Below, piece after piece: positions 1 through 10,939 of a stretch of 64,000 bases of DNA. The translations under genes and the position numbers were made by a program. Under the pieces are notes generated by a model that saw nothing but the letters and a program-made list of their open reading frames with translations, had not been told where the DNA came from and ran no database searches. Positions within the stretch are counted from its first letter, which is position 1. Each line of letters starts with the position of its first letter. This DNA comes from Argyresthia goedartella (lineage: Eukaryota; Arthropoda; Insecta; Lepidoptera; Argyresthiidae), in the NCBI GenBank assembly GCA_949825045.1, contig OX463812.1, positions 2,898,661 through 2,962,660 on the forward strand. Direction: 5' to 3'.

Positions 1-240
1 CTTTCCATGGTCTGCACGGTCCCCTGATCTCACGCCGTTGGACTTTTTTGTCTGGGGGCGGGCCAAAGAATTGGCCTACTTTCTAAAAATTTAAAGTAGA
101 AATAATCTTTTTCAATGAAGAAATAAGGCTTTCGACACAATAAAGCAAGAAATGCGGCTGCGCACTACAACTGAGGAAGTCAAGAGATGATGTCGAGCGT
201 GCGTAAGGAATGAAGGCCCAGCATTTTGAACAAGTTTTGT
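1..240 (+). mobile_element. Tc1/mariner-type transposase 3' relic
   Basis: Reading from base 2, the frame gives PWSARSPDLTPLDFFVWG. The SPDLxPxD segment is the conserved C-terminal part of DDE transposases of the IS630/Tc1/mariner superfamily. The frame continues for a few residues, then meets stops; a further stretch (about 137-195, QEMRLRTTTEEVKR) resembles the helical tail that follows this motif. The 5' part of the element lies before the window. It is a decayed remnant with no functional product. Superfamily is sure, family is not. Confidence 0.8.
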
Positions 241-1198
241 AGTTTTGTTTCAAGTTTTTAATAAGGCAGTCTATGTATTTTATGTAAGACAGAGACAGGA
301 AATGACCTTAAGAACTCATCAACTGTGTACGAGTAAAACATCGACTTTGCGTAAAAAGAGCCCGGCTCTACAAAGTTAATGAATTCATGAAGTTAATAAG
401 AGATTACTAACATATGTAGTTTAACATTCGAAAGGGCACAAATTGAGGATGCTAAAAGAGAATTAGGAGGTCTCGATTTTTTAAATGCTATGTAAAGATG
501 TATACTTTTTGTGAACCCTGTTTGTTACTTTGATGGCTCATAATAATTTTTCTATGGGTTATCTGCACAAAATAAAGATATTACTAGAATAGAAGGACAG
601 TAAGTCTTAAAACACTACTACAATTGGGTGGATATACTCATATTTTTTTGTTTTTATTTTAGTATAAACGATTCCTTTTAGACATTGTTAAAAAATACAA
701 TAAAAAAATATTTTTTCTGGAACTGTGGGGCCTAGTCCAGAAAATTAGAGCTAGTGAGTAGCAAATGATCTCCCATTGCTGCTGACTTCGTTTGCACATT
801 CATCTGACTAACACCCTGTATTTCGGATTAAGGTTGGATAAGATTCAAGATTGAAGATTTTTTTTGTTGAATATAATAAATAAATTATCTTATTCAATAT
901 AATAATACACTCACCGCCGGCGTATACTAAACACCAAAGCATATCTTTTCCCAGGCCAGTGTATTAATGTAAATTTTGATTTTTCATCATAACTTTTTCA
1001 TTTCTCAACATATTTCCAACCCAAAAATATTGGCGTATTCTCCAGGGCCAGCCCTATCGAATCGCTTCATAAAATGTATGAGACGGTGTATACTCAACTA
1101 TACACCGGCCCGTCAACATAAGTTGGGTGTATCATTAGAGATACACCGGCCTAGGAAAAGACGTACTTCTGTCTAGTCTGTCTCATAATTTGATGCAA
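241..1198. other. AT-rich spacer, no gene recognised
   Basis: AT-rich sequence with short T runs and many stops in all frames. I see no domain, no splice-bounded frame and no clear repeat. The 66-codon frame at 976-1176 shows no protein-like features. Confidence 0.5.
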
Positions 1199-1440
1199 TA
1201 CAACCAGTCAAGTGCGAGAAGGACGTCGGATCCGCACACGAAGGGTTCTATACCATTTTACACGGGAAAACGTAAAACGACAGTCTTCTTTACGAGTATA
1301 CCTTTTTAATTTTTAATAATAAAATATTAAATACTAGGTAGGACTACATTCAAGGCCGTACATCGAATCGTTTTGTGTATGTAGTGTGTAAGTTTTGCGA
1401 AAGTCTTTGCTCATTGAAACCGGAAGTGGATAGAAATTGA
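1199..1440 (-). repeat. GGGTTCCGTACC-family interspersed repeat (family A, variant)
   Basis: Starts with CCAGTCAAGTGCGAG and CACACGAAGGGTTCTATACC, the reverse of the family A end. It then follows the same order of blocks as 24180-24443, which lies in inverted orientation: the TTTTTAATTTTTAATAATAAAA hairpin zone, the ACTAGGTAGGACTAC block and the TTTGCTCATTGAAACCGGAAGTGGAT end. Non-coding mobile repeat; class not established. Confidence 0.7.
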
Positions 1441-1490
1441 CCTATGCCCCGCAGTGGGTCGATGTGAGCAGAGCATGTTGATGATGATGA
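1438..1490 (+). mobile_element. RTE-type LINE 3'-end fragment
   Basis: TGACCTATGCCCCGCAGTGG followed by a TGATGATGATGA tail matches the layout of the RTE LINE 3' end at 57360-57410 (GCCTATGTTCAGCAGTGGACG then GATGATGATG). Only the last about 50 bases are present, as expected for extreme 5' truncation. Confidence 0.65.
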
Positions 1491-2364
1491 CGAGGGATCG
1501 ATCCGGCTGACTAATGGAATTCGGCCCCGGGCCCCTAATCATATTTAAAGCAATAACTCGTATTGTAACCGATAAAAATAAACGAATGGGGGCGGCTTTT
1601 GATCGGTTCGACGTGACGGAGGTGTTTCCCGTCTACATGCCATTAGTAAAAAACATAATAATGTTCATCCATGTTTTGTGACACATGTACCATCGTCTAA
1701 GCGCTCAAAAGTTTGCGACGCAGTGTGGCTGTAAGCCGCTTTCTCAGTCACGCTTGCCACAGCTCTTAATCACCGCTGAATCTGGATCGTCGCAGTGTAC
1801 AACATTCTTTAGAACATCTTTGGTAAAGTAGCAGTTTCTTTTTTGTATCGAGTTCCGGGGAGGCATAGGATATTGAATACTAATGTCTCTTAGTACTCAA
1901 GAGCCTATACCAACATGTATGCCAAAAGGCGTGACGCTACTGAAATTAACTGCTATGAGCACACTTACTCTTGCTAGGCACGTGCGCGGGCGCACCCAAG
2001 TTGTTGTGTTGCGGCTGCGGCTTCTTGCTGTACCGGACCGGCATGATGCTCTGTCGGACGTTCCTCTCCGGCCGTATCAGGATGATGTACAACTGGGGAG
2101 AGAGGAGTGTTTTATTAATAAAGGAACATTATTAATATTCAAGTTATTTTTTACAGAAGTTAAAGGTTCGAATGACGACCTCTGTTAGCGACGCGCTCTT
2201 GGACTATATCTTTTTATTGTACTTAGGTTAAGGTAGATATAAGAAAAAGCAGTCCGCTGTGAATCGCGAGCCACACCGCGCGGCTACTACTACGGTAATT
2301 TTGGAATAAAATCCTAGTTCTTCACTGTCTTCAGCTTCTTTAATTTCCTCGTGAAGTGCCTACA
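1491..2364. other. Unassigned sequence, no gene recognised
   Basis: A moderately GC-rich part (1590-2110) contains a 101-codon frame at 1883-2188, but that frame has no recognisable domain and no splice context. I see nothing supportable here. Confidence 0.4.
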
Positions 2365-2548
2365 GTTTACAGACCTCTGTGGCGCTACGGTTGTGGCCTT
2401 GCCTACCATGCGAGAGGTTCGATCTCCGGCTGGGGATAAAGCGAAAAAAAAACAGGTCTTGGATGTTTATATGTGTGTGACGTCGCTGTTTCTGGTTTCC
2501 ACAGCACAGGTGTATCTTATTATGGGGCCAGAAGCAATGTATGCGCCT
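2365..2548 (+). mobile_element. tRNA-derived SINE-2 copy
   Basis: CTCTGTGGCGCTACGGTTGTGGCC, then GCGAGAGGTTCGATCTCCGG (B-box-like), an A-run, and a tail block ending GGGGCCAGAAGCAATG. The same order appears reversed at 24462-24604 and 31139-31310. RNA polymerase III-type internal promoter boxes are inferred from the tRNA-like head. It abuts a SINE-3 copy, so the pair may be a composite insertion. Confidence 0.75.
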
Positions 2549-2790
2549 ATAGCTGACGGTCCTGGGCTCGATTCCTGGTAAGGGCAAATATCTGTGTGAT
2601 AAGCATGAATATTGGTGTCTTGGCCTTGGATGTTTTCTATGTATTTCCATAAGTATTTATCTATTCAAAATATCGTCATCTACTACCCATAACACAAGCC
2701 TTATTAAGCTTACTATGGGGGCCTAGTTCGATATGTGTAAGAGTGTACTCCAATATTTATTTATTTATATGTAAATGTTTATGTTTTCTT
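2549..2790 (+). mobile_element. tRNA-derived SINE-3 copy
   Basis: The head GACGGTCCTGGGCTCGATTCC is tRNA T-arm-like. The body runs through CATCTACTACCCATAACACAAGCC and TATGGGGGCCTAGTTCGA to an ATTTATTTATTTA tail. A second copy lies at 9607-9838 in reverse orientation. Confidence 0.7.
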
Positions 2791-3430
2791 CTAAACACAA
2801 CAACATTGATTTCTTCCTGAAAACCTAGGCTAGACAGGGCAGTCTATCAAAGTCAAAGACAAGGACATTTTTTTAAATTTTTTAATCATTGTTTGTAACT
2901 ATATTTTATATTATTTACAGTCTTTCAAATTATGGTACTCAGTAGTACTGGGTATACAAATATTAACCTTGTTATACAACAACATCTTAAATCTAAATTT
3001 AATCTAAAATATTTAGAGTAGTGGACATATTTACAACTTAAATTAGTATCAGTATAAGTATTTCATTATAGTTTTATTTTGTGACTCTAGGGATACTAAT
3101 ATTGCGATGCTACACCGTTTCACAAACTTCACTAACAGTGGGCGACGAGAAAGAAACGGCAAGAAAACTCAATCCAGCCCATTTACTTCAACGCGGATGT
3201 GTTGAGTAATCAGGTCTTTGTCATTAAAGTATTCATTAATATCATAGTAAATTTTATGTTTTAAGATTTTAGTGACCGTTTTAAAAAAAAATGTAAATCC
3301 AAAGTTTTTATAGCATTTGGTAATAGGTTAAATATTTATATGGCAACATAAAAAATGCTATTTCATATAGCACGCATTTAGGAGATATAGTTTTTATTAC
3401 GTAGATTTCTTGTGTGAATTGTGTTTCGTT
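2791..3430. other. AT-rich spacer, no gene recognised
   Basis: AT-rich with T and A runs. No domain or named repeat was recognised; part may be the 3' non-coding end of the minus-strand LINE that follows. Confidence 0.4.
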
Positions 3431-5660
3431 CTATACAACTTGTATGATAGTTTTCTTAACGAACATTAAGCACTCTAGGATAAATATCGGTGAAAAAGTT
3501 AGGACGTCTAATTTTTTGAAGCAGGGTAAGCAGCTTTCCGTCTTTTTTATGCCATCGATGGCCCTTATATATTTTTTCTGATGACTTAATATTTTGTCCC
3601 TAACAGTAGAATTTGCGAAAAAAATTATACCGTAACTAAGGATAGAATACACAAATCCTAAATATGTAGTAACAGATCTGTGGTCGCAATCTGCGTTAAT
3701 CTCGTAAGAGGGTAAACAAAGCTGTTTATCTTACAGCACAGCTTTTTTATGTGCAGTAACCATCCGCAGTGTTGGTCTAGGTGCAGTCCGAGGAATTCCT
3801 CGGACGCCTCGGATATATGCACTATTTTTTACTATTTTTAGTTTGTACTATTTTTACGTCATTGTTATCATAGTTTATGTTTAATTTCGGAGGGTTTGCT
3901 TGTGGTTCATAAAATTGCGTGATTTAAGTTTTTTGTAGGTTAATTTTTAGATTGTTATTCTGAAGCCATTCGACAAGCCCACTCAATGTATTGTTTATAT
4001 CTAGTACGAAGTTTAGTGGCTCTGTACATTTATGATAACGGAACAGTCATCCGTAAACAAAACTGTAGGATGTGGAACACTTTCTGGTAGGTCATTTATA
4101 TAGGCGAGAAACAGGAGAGGCCCCAAGATACTATAGATTTTATGTTGGATCCCTAGGTTGCTGGAAAAACACGAAAGTTTTGGTATTCCAAAATTTCGTG
4201 TTTTCCCAGCAGTACTTTGTGGTCTACGAAATCGAAAGCCTTAGTCATGTCCAGGAAGATCACTGAAACATGTTGTCTATTGTTGATACAGTCATTCACA
4301 TGTTTTAAGATGGTCATATACGCTAATATTGTGGACTAATTTTTTCTAAATGCATTCTGTTCGTCTTCAATATGTTGTGTGATTTTAGAAAGGAATTTAG
4401 TCTGCTATGTATTGCCCGTTCAAAGATTTTTGATCCGGTATTTAGTCACGTCTTTTTTATCTCCAGCATTGTGAATAGGTTTTATAACAGAAGTTTTAAG
4501 TCGATCAGGATAAGTGCCTTGTTCAAAGCACATATTTATAACGTACGACAGTGGCGCTACTAAGATGTGGGAGCTAGTCTTTAGTATTTTGGTGCTGATT
4601 GCGTCATATACTTACACTATTTGTATTATTTAGACCTTGTATTAGATAATACACTTCGGTAACATCTGTTGGTACCATGAGTTTAGATTTGGTTGGTCTG
4701 AAATAAGGTATCTTGCTACTTTCAGATTCTACTTGGTCTATAAAGAAATAATTAAATGTCTTAACTATGTCTCTTGGGTTATATACTATTTCGTTATTAT
4801 AAATAATTTCGTTTATGTCATTTTTATTTCGTTACTTCGTTGCAAATTCTGAATGATTTTTTATGTAGCTTTAGATTTATTTTTGGCAGTTTTTATGTAG
4901 TGCGAATTTTGAAATTTTTGTTCAATAACTTTTGCTTGAAATTCAATAACTTTTGTTTGACAATCAATAAAGTTTGTCGCGATCTTAAGACGCTGATTAA
5001 ATAAATATGGGGTGCTGTTTTCATGTGTTTTTCAGGAAATACTGGGCAAATCGTAATTAATTTCTGGTATATGTAATTTGACTATATAATCTAGAGATTC
5101 TTAATTGGAAAACATGTTTGGATAAAATTTTCTCGATAGAAAATAAATACAAAGTCAACCCTTTTTTTATGGTTTTATCCTATTACACCGCAGTAGTTAG
5201 TGAATATGACTGTGTGATAATTGCAATGTATGAACAATTGTTATTTCTAACGATTTTCAATTTGAAAGTTAATTCCCTGAAATAGTTTATTTTTTATGAA
5301 TTTTTTTTACGTTTTGGCGCTTACGTTGTTTCAGATTAGTCGCGAGTGCATTATTGGCATCCCGCTTTTTCTTATTCGCGAGTAATTATTGCATCTCACT
5401 TCCACTCGACAGCGCATTTTTATTCCATCATCGCCTTAAGATCTTTTTGTGCATTCGCTCTCGTGTTCAGTTAAAAAAAATATATCTATGTCTTGATTTT
5501 CATTTCTTAGTTCGTTAAGGGCTACTATAAGATGGTCAGATTCGGGGAGTACTCCTGAAATGTTTTGATTAAATATAGTAATAGTCGCATTATTTACTAA
5601 AAAACATCTTGTTGGTTTCAGCTTCATTGTTGTTACTCTTTTTCGCAATTTTCGCATGGG
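3431..5660 (-). pseudogene. CR1/jockey-like LINE relic (endonuclease and reverse transcriptase)
   Basis: On the minus strand three parts of one non-LTR retrotransposon follow in order. At 5657-5436 an endonuclease-like start reads FNQNISGVLPESDHLIVAL and ends near FLTEHE. At about 4260-4015 the reverse transcriptase shows VIFLDMTKAFD, then YINDLPESVPHPTVLFTDD, where FTDD stands for the catalytic F/YADD box. At 3652-3431 the C-terminal region reads LSYGIIFFANS and IRAIDGIKKTESC. Between them are stops, frameshifts and a large deletion in the middle of the RT, so the copy is dead. The CR1-like versus jockey assignment is from motif style only. Confidence 0.85.
4160..4210. repeat. Inverted repeat (hairpin) inside LINE relic
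   Basis: GCTGG at 4160-4164 pairs with CCAGC at 4206-4210, and the AAAACACGAAA and TTTTGG blocks pair with their complements around a TATT loop, with one or two mismatches. It sits exactly where the RT reading frame jumps from the KAFD region to the YINDLP region. Confidence 0.8.
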
Positions 5661-5943
5661 AAGTTACGTAAGCTAGTCGCGGTTGAAGTTTCTAATATGC
5701 TGGAATAATTACTAGAAGTTCCGTATATTGTACGAGAGTGTTCGGTCAGTTTGTTATTTTTTAAATTTGATTTACTATGCGCTCTGGGCTGTTACTATCA
5801 CTGTCGCATAGTTGTCAGTGAAATATTAGATTTGCGGGGTGAAGTATTTTTTTTTTACGAGTGACTGTAATTTTTAAGAAAAAATGCTATCTATGCATTG
5901 ATTGTGATCGCAAAGAACTATAAGTACAGAGAATCCTAAGGTT

Positions 5944-5947
<4 letters not shown>

Positions 5948-6021
<74 letters not shown>

Positions 6022-6068
6022 TGGACACTATTTACACACATTGATCTAGCCCCAAACTAGGATTATTT
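5948..6068 (-). mobile_element. SINE-1 3' fragment with expanded ATT tail
   Basis: 5948-6017 is a TAA/ATT microsatellite of more than 20 units. It is followed by ACTTTGGACACTATTTACAC and GATCTAGCCCCAAACTAGGA, the reversed 3' end of SINE-1 as seen at 60909-61154. The microsatellite is therefore the expanded SINE tail. Confidence 0.85.
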
Positions 6069-6369
6069 ATTTAGAATATTTATTTAAGATATAGAGATAA
6101 GTTCCGTGGATTACGAAAATTTTCAGAGCGATCTGTGCCAAATCAGATTTTTTTGGGAATTATTTAGCGCGAGTATCTTTGTTTACATCTATAACCGGGC
6201 AGTGTTGCCAGCTCTCCTATCTATAGCTATATTATTGTGGTCTCGGACCTGGGTCGTGCCTGAATCTGATATTTCATATTTGCACTGTCATAGCATATAA
6301 ATAATAGTATACACATAAATGTTTGCACCCTTACCATTTAACAAAAACGCAATGTATTTGTAAACTCGT
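6069..6369. other. Spacer, no gene recognised
   Basis: A 64-codon frame at 6106-6300 has no recognisable features. Nothing else is visible. Confidence 0.4.
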
Positions 6370-6860
6370 GGAAAAATTCACAGAACAAACTAACCTTGAG
6401 CTCACGATTGACCAAAGATTCGACTGGAGTCAACATATCGAAATGTACTAAACTTCGAGCCATAATGACTAAAATCCTCCTATTGAAACAAGAGACTCCC
6501 TATTAGATTCGAATGAACATTTATCATTGGATATGGACTTATAAATAGGGATCACACATACACATCGTATCTTGGTCAAATATATCTATCATCAACATAG
6601 AATACTTAACAAATTATCCCTCCCACTAAAATAACCTTAAACGAAAACTAAAAATAACCTAAACAACTGGCAATCCTCATTTCAATAATGGTAAATTATT
6701 CCAGTACATGCTAGAAAGTATCCAGTAAATGCAGAAAAGACATACATATTCAGATAAAACATACTCGTAACATGACTACGCGACCAATAACGAATGAAAA
6801 ACTTTTGACTAAATCATCCAACAATACAAAAGGGCAAGGAACATAAAAATATTTAATACC
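6370..6860 (+). pseudogene. LINE reverse transcriptase C-terminal relic
   Basis: The plus strand reads LTLELTIDQRFDWSQHIE at about 6390-6445. This is the YLGVxLDxRLxWxxHI segment after the RT catalytic domain of jockey/R1-type LINEs. Beyond it the frame is broken by stops and shifts, with weak similarity to about 6860. Strongly decayed. Confidence 0.65.
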
Positions 6861-7120
6861 ACGCTTGATTAAAAGCATTCCCATCGATTTACTTGTAATA
6901 AAACAACAATGTGGTTTCATTGGTACCGCATAAAATATACTCTGTTATGGTTAAGATTAAAGACAATAAAAATAATTTTTCCGATTCCAAGTTTGAATTT
7001 ACCTAAAGAATCGTTCACTCAGCAATCCTTATTGAATCATTAAACGACTCTGTGTATGGCAGTTATGGTTATTTATAATTCAAACTGTCACTGCATCTAT
7101 TTTAATTGTAATTGATATTC

Positions 7121-7154
7121 AGATGCATGACTATGTGGTCATAGTCATGCATCT
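7121..7154. repeat. Perfect 15-bp-arm hairpin
   Basis: AGATGCATGACTATG (7121-7135) and its exact reverse complement (7140-7154) flank a TGGT loop. Confidence 0.9.
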
Positions 7155-7433
7155 AAACAACTTTGGACAAGAACTACGAAAGCCGATAGATAGCCAGAGA
7201 CTTGGATTAATATGCATGCATTTATTGGAATCTGAATGCTGCATTTTCATTCTGACCAAACAAGTGCAGACTATTTTAATTGAATATCCTCGGCTATTTC
7301 AACTGCTTCTTGATTTGAAAGTCAACTGCGATGGTAGAATAAGTCAGGAACTCAACGTAGCATGGACTTGATGTTAATTACACAGAACTACCACTATGCT
7401 AAAGATCTAATAATAAAGCTTAGTCGTTTATTA

Positions 7434-7700
7434 TAGTAGTTTATGTGACTGATACACAATGCCTAATTATGTACAGTTACATACACTAGTTTATCTACAC
7501 ACATATCATAAGCTCTCTTTGATGTGTTAAGGAACCGCGTTTTTGTCCGGCATTGTGGCATTGAGTTGTTTAGCTTGTTCTGTAGTACTAACTTCACAGA
7601 CAAAGTAGGGGCGGCACGCAGGCGGGCGTCGGCGTTCGAAAATTGAATGTCATAATATGTAGAAAATTTGTAGAAAGGGTTTGTGACACGTGTGTAGATA
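7434..7700 (+). mobile_element. MITE-like family B copy (partial)
   Basis: Begins TAGTTTATGTGACTGATAC and continues through TATCATAAGCTCTCTTTGATG to GGGGCGGCACGCAGGCGGGC. It matches 59894-60290 and, reversed, 43737-44137. The distal inverted end seen in the other copies is missing or replaced here. Confidence 0.75.
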
Positions 7701-7719
7701 AAATACATAATAATAAATA

Positions 7720-8675
7720 ATCTATACATATAAAAAGCTTTGTCCTGAATGACTGACTGACGGATCAACGCACAGCCTAAACTGCTGATCGTAGAGACCG
7801 GAAACTTGGAGGGTGTGTTCTTTGTATGACGTAGGCATCCGTTACGAATGGATTTCCAAAATTATACACCTAAGGGTGTGAAAAAGGGGGGCAAAGTTTG
7901 TATGCGACAACGTGATTCCTTCTACTTTTTTGCATAAACCTTATTTTACAGAATTGATGGAAGACGTGTTTCGTATTTTATTGAAATATATCCCCTGATG
8001 AGGTTAAAAGCAGTAGAAAGTTATTTTGGCGGTGATTTGCTTCGAAGTTGATATCAATAGGTACTCCTTAGTACTTTTTATTTCAATTATATTTTATTGT
8101 TTCACATGTTTGAAAATCCGATCCGTTTTTATTCAATGACTATAAATAAAAAAATTAAAACCCCCCCGAAACATGAATGGAACGTAATAGCTAAAATTGG
8201 TTCACTTGTTTCCTATTTAGGTTGATAACTTTTGAACCTATGAACTGGTTTGATTTATATATATCGATGAACCATCGCAGTGAAGTCTAATACCAACTAT
8301 AAAATTGCATTAAAATCAGTCCACGTTAGACCGCTATTCCGTATTAAGCTGAGAACTTTCGTACTACTGAACTGATTTTAATAAAACATATCTAAGATTT
8401 TTCACAGGGAAGTCTACTACCATCGTTCACTGAAAACCGCATCATATACTACCACCAGTTTGACCGCTAGGGTTCCACGGACAGATAGACCGACACACCG
8501 ACCTACAAAGGCTTCAAAGTTAAATAACACCTCACTGGTCGTTGGGGGTAAAAAATGTGGAAGTCAATCTGTGTCCTAATAATACATTCTTTCTGACTTG
8601 TACAGCATCACCAATATCCGTCCACCCATTTGAGGGCTAGGGTGCCACAGACGGACACACACACAGATACAGATC

Positions 8676-8719
<44 letters not shown>

Positions 8720-8760
8720 TACATATATACATATATATAAATATATATTTGTCTTCGGGG
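7720..8760. repeat. Interspersed repeat mosaic with TC/CA/TA microsatellites
   Basis: Starts with AAAAGCTTTGTCCTGAATGACTGACTGACGG, a block of a common lepidopteran dispersed repeat (established style, not searched). Later parts have repeated 'cacagacggacacacac' blocks and end in adjoining microsatellites at about 8676-8750: (TC)n, (AC)n, then TA-rich. No coding frame. Confidence 0.55.
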
Positions 8761-8999
8761 GTTAAAAAAGGTTGAACCCACTTAAAAACATAAGCAAATA
8801 CTCTTTAAAATTGGAATGTCTCGAAAGTCACCGTACCTCATTTGAAGGTTTCTAAGCTTAAAGAAGTTATGCACTTTTAGGACACGGCCTCAAAGAGACG
8901 TAGAGTTCGAAATTTGAAATGGCAAGGACTAGAACATTTTGGTTATAAGTTATACGAATCATTCCATATAAAAAAATATCGTAAAACGGATTCGAAATT
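8761..8999. other. Spacer, no gene recognised
   Basis: AT-rich; nothing recognised. Confidence 0.4.
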
Positions 9000-9310
9000 T
9001 AAATTTTATTTGTTCTTGGATATTTGAATGAAAAACTTACCTTATACCTTCATTTTCCTTCGAAAATTCCTTGGAATTTGCAAGGAAAATGAATAGCCTA
9101 AAGCAAGGGTAAAAAGGGGTGAGCGATGCGAAGCACCCTTTATACTTCGTGTTAAGTTGAACATGTAAGAACAACAAAAATACATAAAACATAAAAAGAA
9201 AAATAGCTCTATTTCTACAGTATTTCATTAATTCGGTGATCATTTATCCACACCGGCAGTCATTTAGAATTTATTGGTAGTAAATAGGTGTGTTTTTGGT
9301 AATCGTTTAA
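9000..9310. mobile_element. Module-M repeat (GGTGAGCGAAGCGAAGC family)
   Basis: Contains GGGGTGAGCGATGCGAAGCACCC, CTTCGTGTTAAGTTGAACATG, TGATCATTTATCC and GGTAATCGTTTAAACAC in the same order as 42002-42260. The core block is also inside the elements at 26965-27187, 11716-12068, 30102-30489 and 42858-43157. An imperfect hairpin at 9051-9091 (CATTTTCCTT arms) lies at one edge. Non-coding, probably a MITE. Confidence 0.65.
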
Positions 9311-9328
9311 ACACAAAACTTATTTTAA

Positions 9329-9600
9329 TCATCATCATCATTAACATCACGCTCAACCCACTGTTGGGTATAAGCCTAATCGCTCTAGCGCCAATCTTCA
9401 AAGTCCTGAGCCAACAATTTCATTAAGATCCCGCCGACTTCATCATTTTTGTTCGATCAACGTCCACCCTCCGTGACCCCGTCTAGCCAATCTTGCTGTG
9501 GTTGTCATGTTGTTATCCTTGTTATCCATGCCCCATGTTTTATTTCCTAAAGTCCACGCAGACGAAGTTGCTGGCATCAGCTAGTAAATAAGTAAATATC
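9329..9600 (-). mobile_element. Retroelement 3'-end-like fragment with ATC tail
   Basis: AATCATCATCATCATTAACATC followed by CAACCCACTGTTGGGTATAAGCC is the reversed 3' end style of RTE-type elements (CCCAACAGTGGG then GATGATGATG). The remainder has no coding frame. Confidence 0.5.
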
Positions 9601-9606
9601 AGAGGA

Positions 9607-9838
9607 CAATCTTACACCAATCGAACTAGGCCCATAGTAAGCTCAATAAGGCTTATGGGGCTAGGCTCAATAAGGGTTATGGATACTAGACGACGATATA
9701 ATTAATATAGAGATAAGTACTTATGTAAATACATAAAAAACATCCAAGACTATAAAACAAATATTCATATTTGCCCTTTCGAATCCAGGACCGTCAGCTT
9801 CGTAGGCAGGGACACTAACCGCTAGGCTAAACCGGTCG
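9607..9838 (-). mobile_element. tRNA-derived SINE-3 copy
   Basis: Reverse orientation of the 2549-2790 copy: CCAATCGAACTAGGCCCATAG, GACGACGAT, and TTTCGAATCCAGGACCGTCAG, the reversed tRNA-like head. A small internal duplication repeats 'ctcaataaggcttatggggctag'-type sequence. Confidence 0.7.
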
Positions 9839-10034
9839 TCAGTCAGAATATTTTTAAGAGAGGCCTATAGAATGAACGAACGGTAAAAATTTAATGTGTT
9901 GCATCGCGTTGTTTCAATCTAACAACTGAGGTCAATAGAGCGTCATGTTGGTACGCGTGCGTATCTCACACGAGTCGCACAAGAGCTCGGTCTTACGATG
10001 ACAGAAAGCGGGTGACGGCAAACATGTTGACGAC

Positions 10035-10787
10035 ATACTCATGTAACCTGAGGCGAGAAAAGGCACACGGGCGTCACGCTGGCACTGAGTGTTCATTATG
10101 GTGAAAATCTGGCTTCCGACACGCAGCGGGACAAACGGATATAGAAGAGAACGTATTCAAGGACCTTAGGAGGACAAACGAGCATGACACCAGCACAGAG
10201 TAATATAGTAACACCCTTGATTGTGACTTGCAGCGGGACAAACGGATATGGTAGATAACGTATTCAAGCTACCTTAGGAGGACAAACGAGTATGACAGCA
10301 GCACTAAGTAATTTAGTAACACCCATGATTGTGACTTGCAGCGGGACAAGCGGATATGGAAGATAACGTATTCAAGCTACCTTAGGAGGACAAACGAGCG
10401 TGACACCAGCACTTAGTAATTTAGTAACCCATGATTGTGACTTGCAGCGGGACAAACGGATATGGAAGATATCGTATTCAAGCTACCTTAGGAGGACAAA
10501 CGAGCGTGACACCAACACTGAGTAATATAGTAACACCCATGATTGTGACTTGCAATGGGACAAACGGATAAAGAAGAGAACGTATTCAAGCTACCTTAGA
10601 AGGACAAACTAGCGTGACACCAGTACTAAGTAATTTAGTAACACCCATGGTTGTGACTTGCAGCGGGACAAGCGGATATGGAAGTTAACGTATTCAAGCT
10701 ACCTAAAGAGAACATACGAGCGGGACACCAGCACTGAGTAATATAGAAAACCCATGATTGTGACTTGCAGCGGGACAAACGTCTTAC
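10035..10787 (-). repeat. Tandem array of partial copies of the mGluR TM7 exon
   Basis: About six units of roughly 108 bp (starts near 10123, 10232, 10341, 10446, 10553, 10662) plus a diverged copy at 10035-10122. Each unit is clearly related to the 3' half of exon B (10788-10939). On the minus strand the units read [11 protein letters not shown] then LVCPPK before GT, where exon B reads [11 protein letters not shown] and LVCLFSPK before GT. Four of six units keep this frame throughout; the third and sixth in plus-strand order are frameshifted. The 10035-10122 copy keeps VCLFSP but has a 4 bp insertion. A pyrimidine-rich stretch and CAAG precede each copy, so weak acceptors are conceivable. 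Whether any unit is spliced into mRNA is unknown. Confidence 0.85.
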
Positions 10788-10939
10788 CTTAGGTGAGAAA
10801 AGGCAGACAAGGGTCACGCTGGCACTGAGAGATATGGTAACAGCCATGCTCGTGACACGCAGCGGGACATGGCTCGCAGTGCCGAAGTAGAGCGGCACAA
10901 ACGCCAGCCAGATCACACACGTTGTGTACATCGTGAAGC
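10788..10939 (-). CDS. mGluR: Metabotropic glutamate receptor, exon B (TM6-TM7)
   Basis: A 152 bp internal exon bounded by TTGTTCCCAG acceptor and GTAAGA donor. It supplies the last two bases of a glycine codon and 50 full codons. [19 protein letters not shown] is TM6 and the following loop start; [23 protein letters not shown] is TM7. These are hallmark sequences of group II-like metabotropic glutamate receptors, class C GPCRs that sense glutamate with an extracellular Venus-flytrap domain and couple to Gi/o at synapses. The exon joins in phase 1 to the KHI-G end of exon A (58389), restoring KHIGFTMYTT. The next exon, which would carry the cytoplasmic tail, is not found in the window. It is followed in gene direction by tandem degenerate copies of its own 3' half. 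Confidence 0.96.

Noticed and set aside
1883..2188. 101-codon frame
   Set aside because: No domain, no splice context and no similarity to known repeats or receptor exons.
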